Shown piece after piece: positions 5,736 to 6,276 of a stretch of DNA of 6,276 bases. The stretch is taken from the NCBI GenBank assembly GCA_023230585.1, contig JALNXB010000084.1, forward strand, positions 1 to 6,276. The letters run 5' to 3'. The notes under the pieces were generated by a model. That model was not told the DNA's origin and did not search any database. It saw only the letters and a program-made list of their open reading frames with translations. The translations under genes and the position numbers were made by a program. How positions within the stretch are numbered: position 1 is the first letter of the stretch; the number at the start of each line of letters is the position of its first letter. Source of the stretch: a bacterium (GTDB lineage: Bacteria > Ratteibacteria > UBA8468 > B48-G9 > JAFGKM01).

Positions 5736-6276
5736 TTTGCATAAGAGAAGTTTTGTAGTTTGCTATAGAAACCTTGCAGAAGAAGTAAAAGTAAGAGAGT
5801 ATAAAGTAACAGAAAAAGATTTAGAAGCATTTAAAAAGACGCTGAGAAAAACTGATGTATTAGCGGTAGAATCTACTGGCAACACAGGACATTTTGTTAG
5901 AGCAATAGAAGCTTTTGTAGAGAGTGTAAAGATAGTCAATCCTACACAATTTAAGATAATTGCAAATTCAGTAAAAAAGACAGACAAGTTGGATGCTGGA
6001 ATAATAGCAAAATATTTGAGCAAAGATCTAATACCTGAGGTAAGAGTGAAAAGCAAAGAGCAAGCACAAACTTCCAGTTTAATAGGAACACGGAGCAAAT
6101 TGGTACAGTTGCGCACAACATTGAAAAACAAGATACATAGTATACTAAATGCTAATGGAATAGTTACTAAAAAAGAGATGTTCAGTTCTGATAAATCTTT
6201 GGAGAAAATACTTGAATTAGATATAGACAATGATGATTTATTTGAGCTGCGCTTAATAGTAGAACACGTTCGTCAT
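5713..6276 (+). CDS. IS110-family transposase (DEDD recombinase), 3' end outside window
   Basis: The reading frame is open from ATG 5713 to the window edge, giving 188 codons, about the N-terminal half of a family member. MRRYIGVDLHK places the first catalytic Asp at residue 8; AVESTGNTG gives Glu53; KKTDKLDA gives Asp91 and Asp94, completing the DEDD RuvC-like site. The following helical part (about 115-150, with RSKLVQLRTTLKNKIHSILN) is the usual IS110 linker. The C-terminal Tnp_20 domain with its catalytic Ser lies beyond the window. A strong Shine-Dalgarno, AGGGAGG, sits 5 bases before the ATG. The enzyme recombines the circular or integrated element with target DNA under guidance of a bridge RNA in this family. 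No stop or frameshift is seen, so this half looks intact. Confidence 0.93.
   Translation, partial: MRRYIGVDLHKRSFVVCYRNLAEEVKVREYKVTEKDLEAFKKTLRKTDVLAVESTGNTGHFVRAIEAFVESVKIVNPTQFKIIANSVKKTDKLDAGIIAKYLSKDLIPEVRVKSKEQAQTSSLIGTRSKLVQLRTTLKNKIHSILNANGIVTKKEMFSSDKSLEKILELDIDNDDLFELRLIVEHVRH

Larger units (their letters stand above)
5531..6276 (+). mobile_element. IS110-family insertion sequence, left part (continues past window edge)
   Basis: The element consists of a non-coding left end of about 180 bases followed by the DEDD transposase gene. IS110 members have no ordinary terminal inverted repeats and make no clear target duplication, so the left tip must be inferred. I place it near 5531-5534 for three reasons: the protein-like reading frame to the left ends about here, the structured RNA region starts at 5535, and a 7-mer just left of it recurs in the RNA loop. 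The tip could be off by 10-20 bases. The right end is outside the window, so completeness cannot be judged. Confidence 0.72.

Noticed and set aside
5763..6230. 155-codon leftward frame
   Set aside because: It is antisense to the transposase, whose DEDD residues and ribosome site show the coding strand.
1..6276. CRISPR arrays, tRNA and rRNA genes
   Set aside because: No regularly spaced repeats, tRNA arms or rRNA signatures were found on either strand by reading.

Overview
This is an AT-rich window (about one-third G+C by eye) from a bacterium. Intrinsic-type promoters, Shine-Dalgarno sites, an ABC-2 exporter and an IS110-family transposase all point that way. The taxon cannot be fixed from this sequence. 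The gene mix (radical SAM/SPASM enzyme, HPr-kinase-like protein, PF14907-type nucleotidyltransferase) recalls natural-product loci in uncultivated or environmental lineages, but that is an impression, not a placement.

Layout. Positions 1-87 may hold the last codons of a rightward gene that converges on the first full gene. From 2266 down to 65, leftward, run a radical SAM/SPASM protein and an HPr-kinase/phosphorylase-like P-loop protein as a two-gene operon. Positions 2267-2476 form a divergent control region: two back-to-back promoters with overlapping -35 boxes, then a GC-rich, foldable leader in front of the rightward operon. From 2477 to 5343 the rightward operon encodes an ABC ATPase, an ABC-2 permease and a nucleotidyltransferase-like protein. 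The genes almost abut or overlap, so they are probably translationally coupled. Positions 5336-5530 are a GC-rich stretch of about 190 bases that reads as a broken protein-coding remnant. From about 5531 to the window edge lies the left part of an IS110-family insertion sequence. Its non-coding left end folds well and is a good candidate bridge RNA, followed by the first 188 codons of the DEDD transposase.

How the genes could work together (inference). A radical SAM/SPASM enzyme usually modifies a ribosomal peptide. HPrK-like kinases and this type of nucleotidyltransferase occur together as tailoring proteins in some lasso-peptide loci such as paeninodin. The ABC-2 pair could export the product. 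The set therefore looks like a RiPP-type maturation and export cassette, but no convincing precursor peptide and no PqqD-like recognition protein is visible. The IS110 element has landed just downstream of the transport operon and probably cut off a further gene.

The most interesting items are the IS110 non-coding end, including a 7-nt match between a hairpin loop and the flanking DNA and a 9-nt complement to the element's own tip; the structured leader of the transport operon; and the unusual combination of tailoring enzymes.
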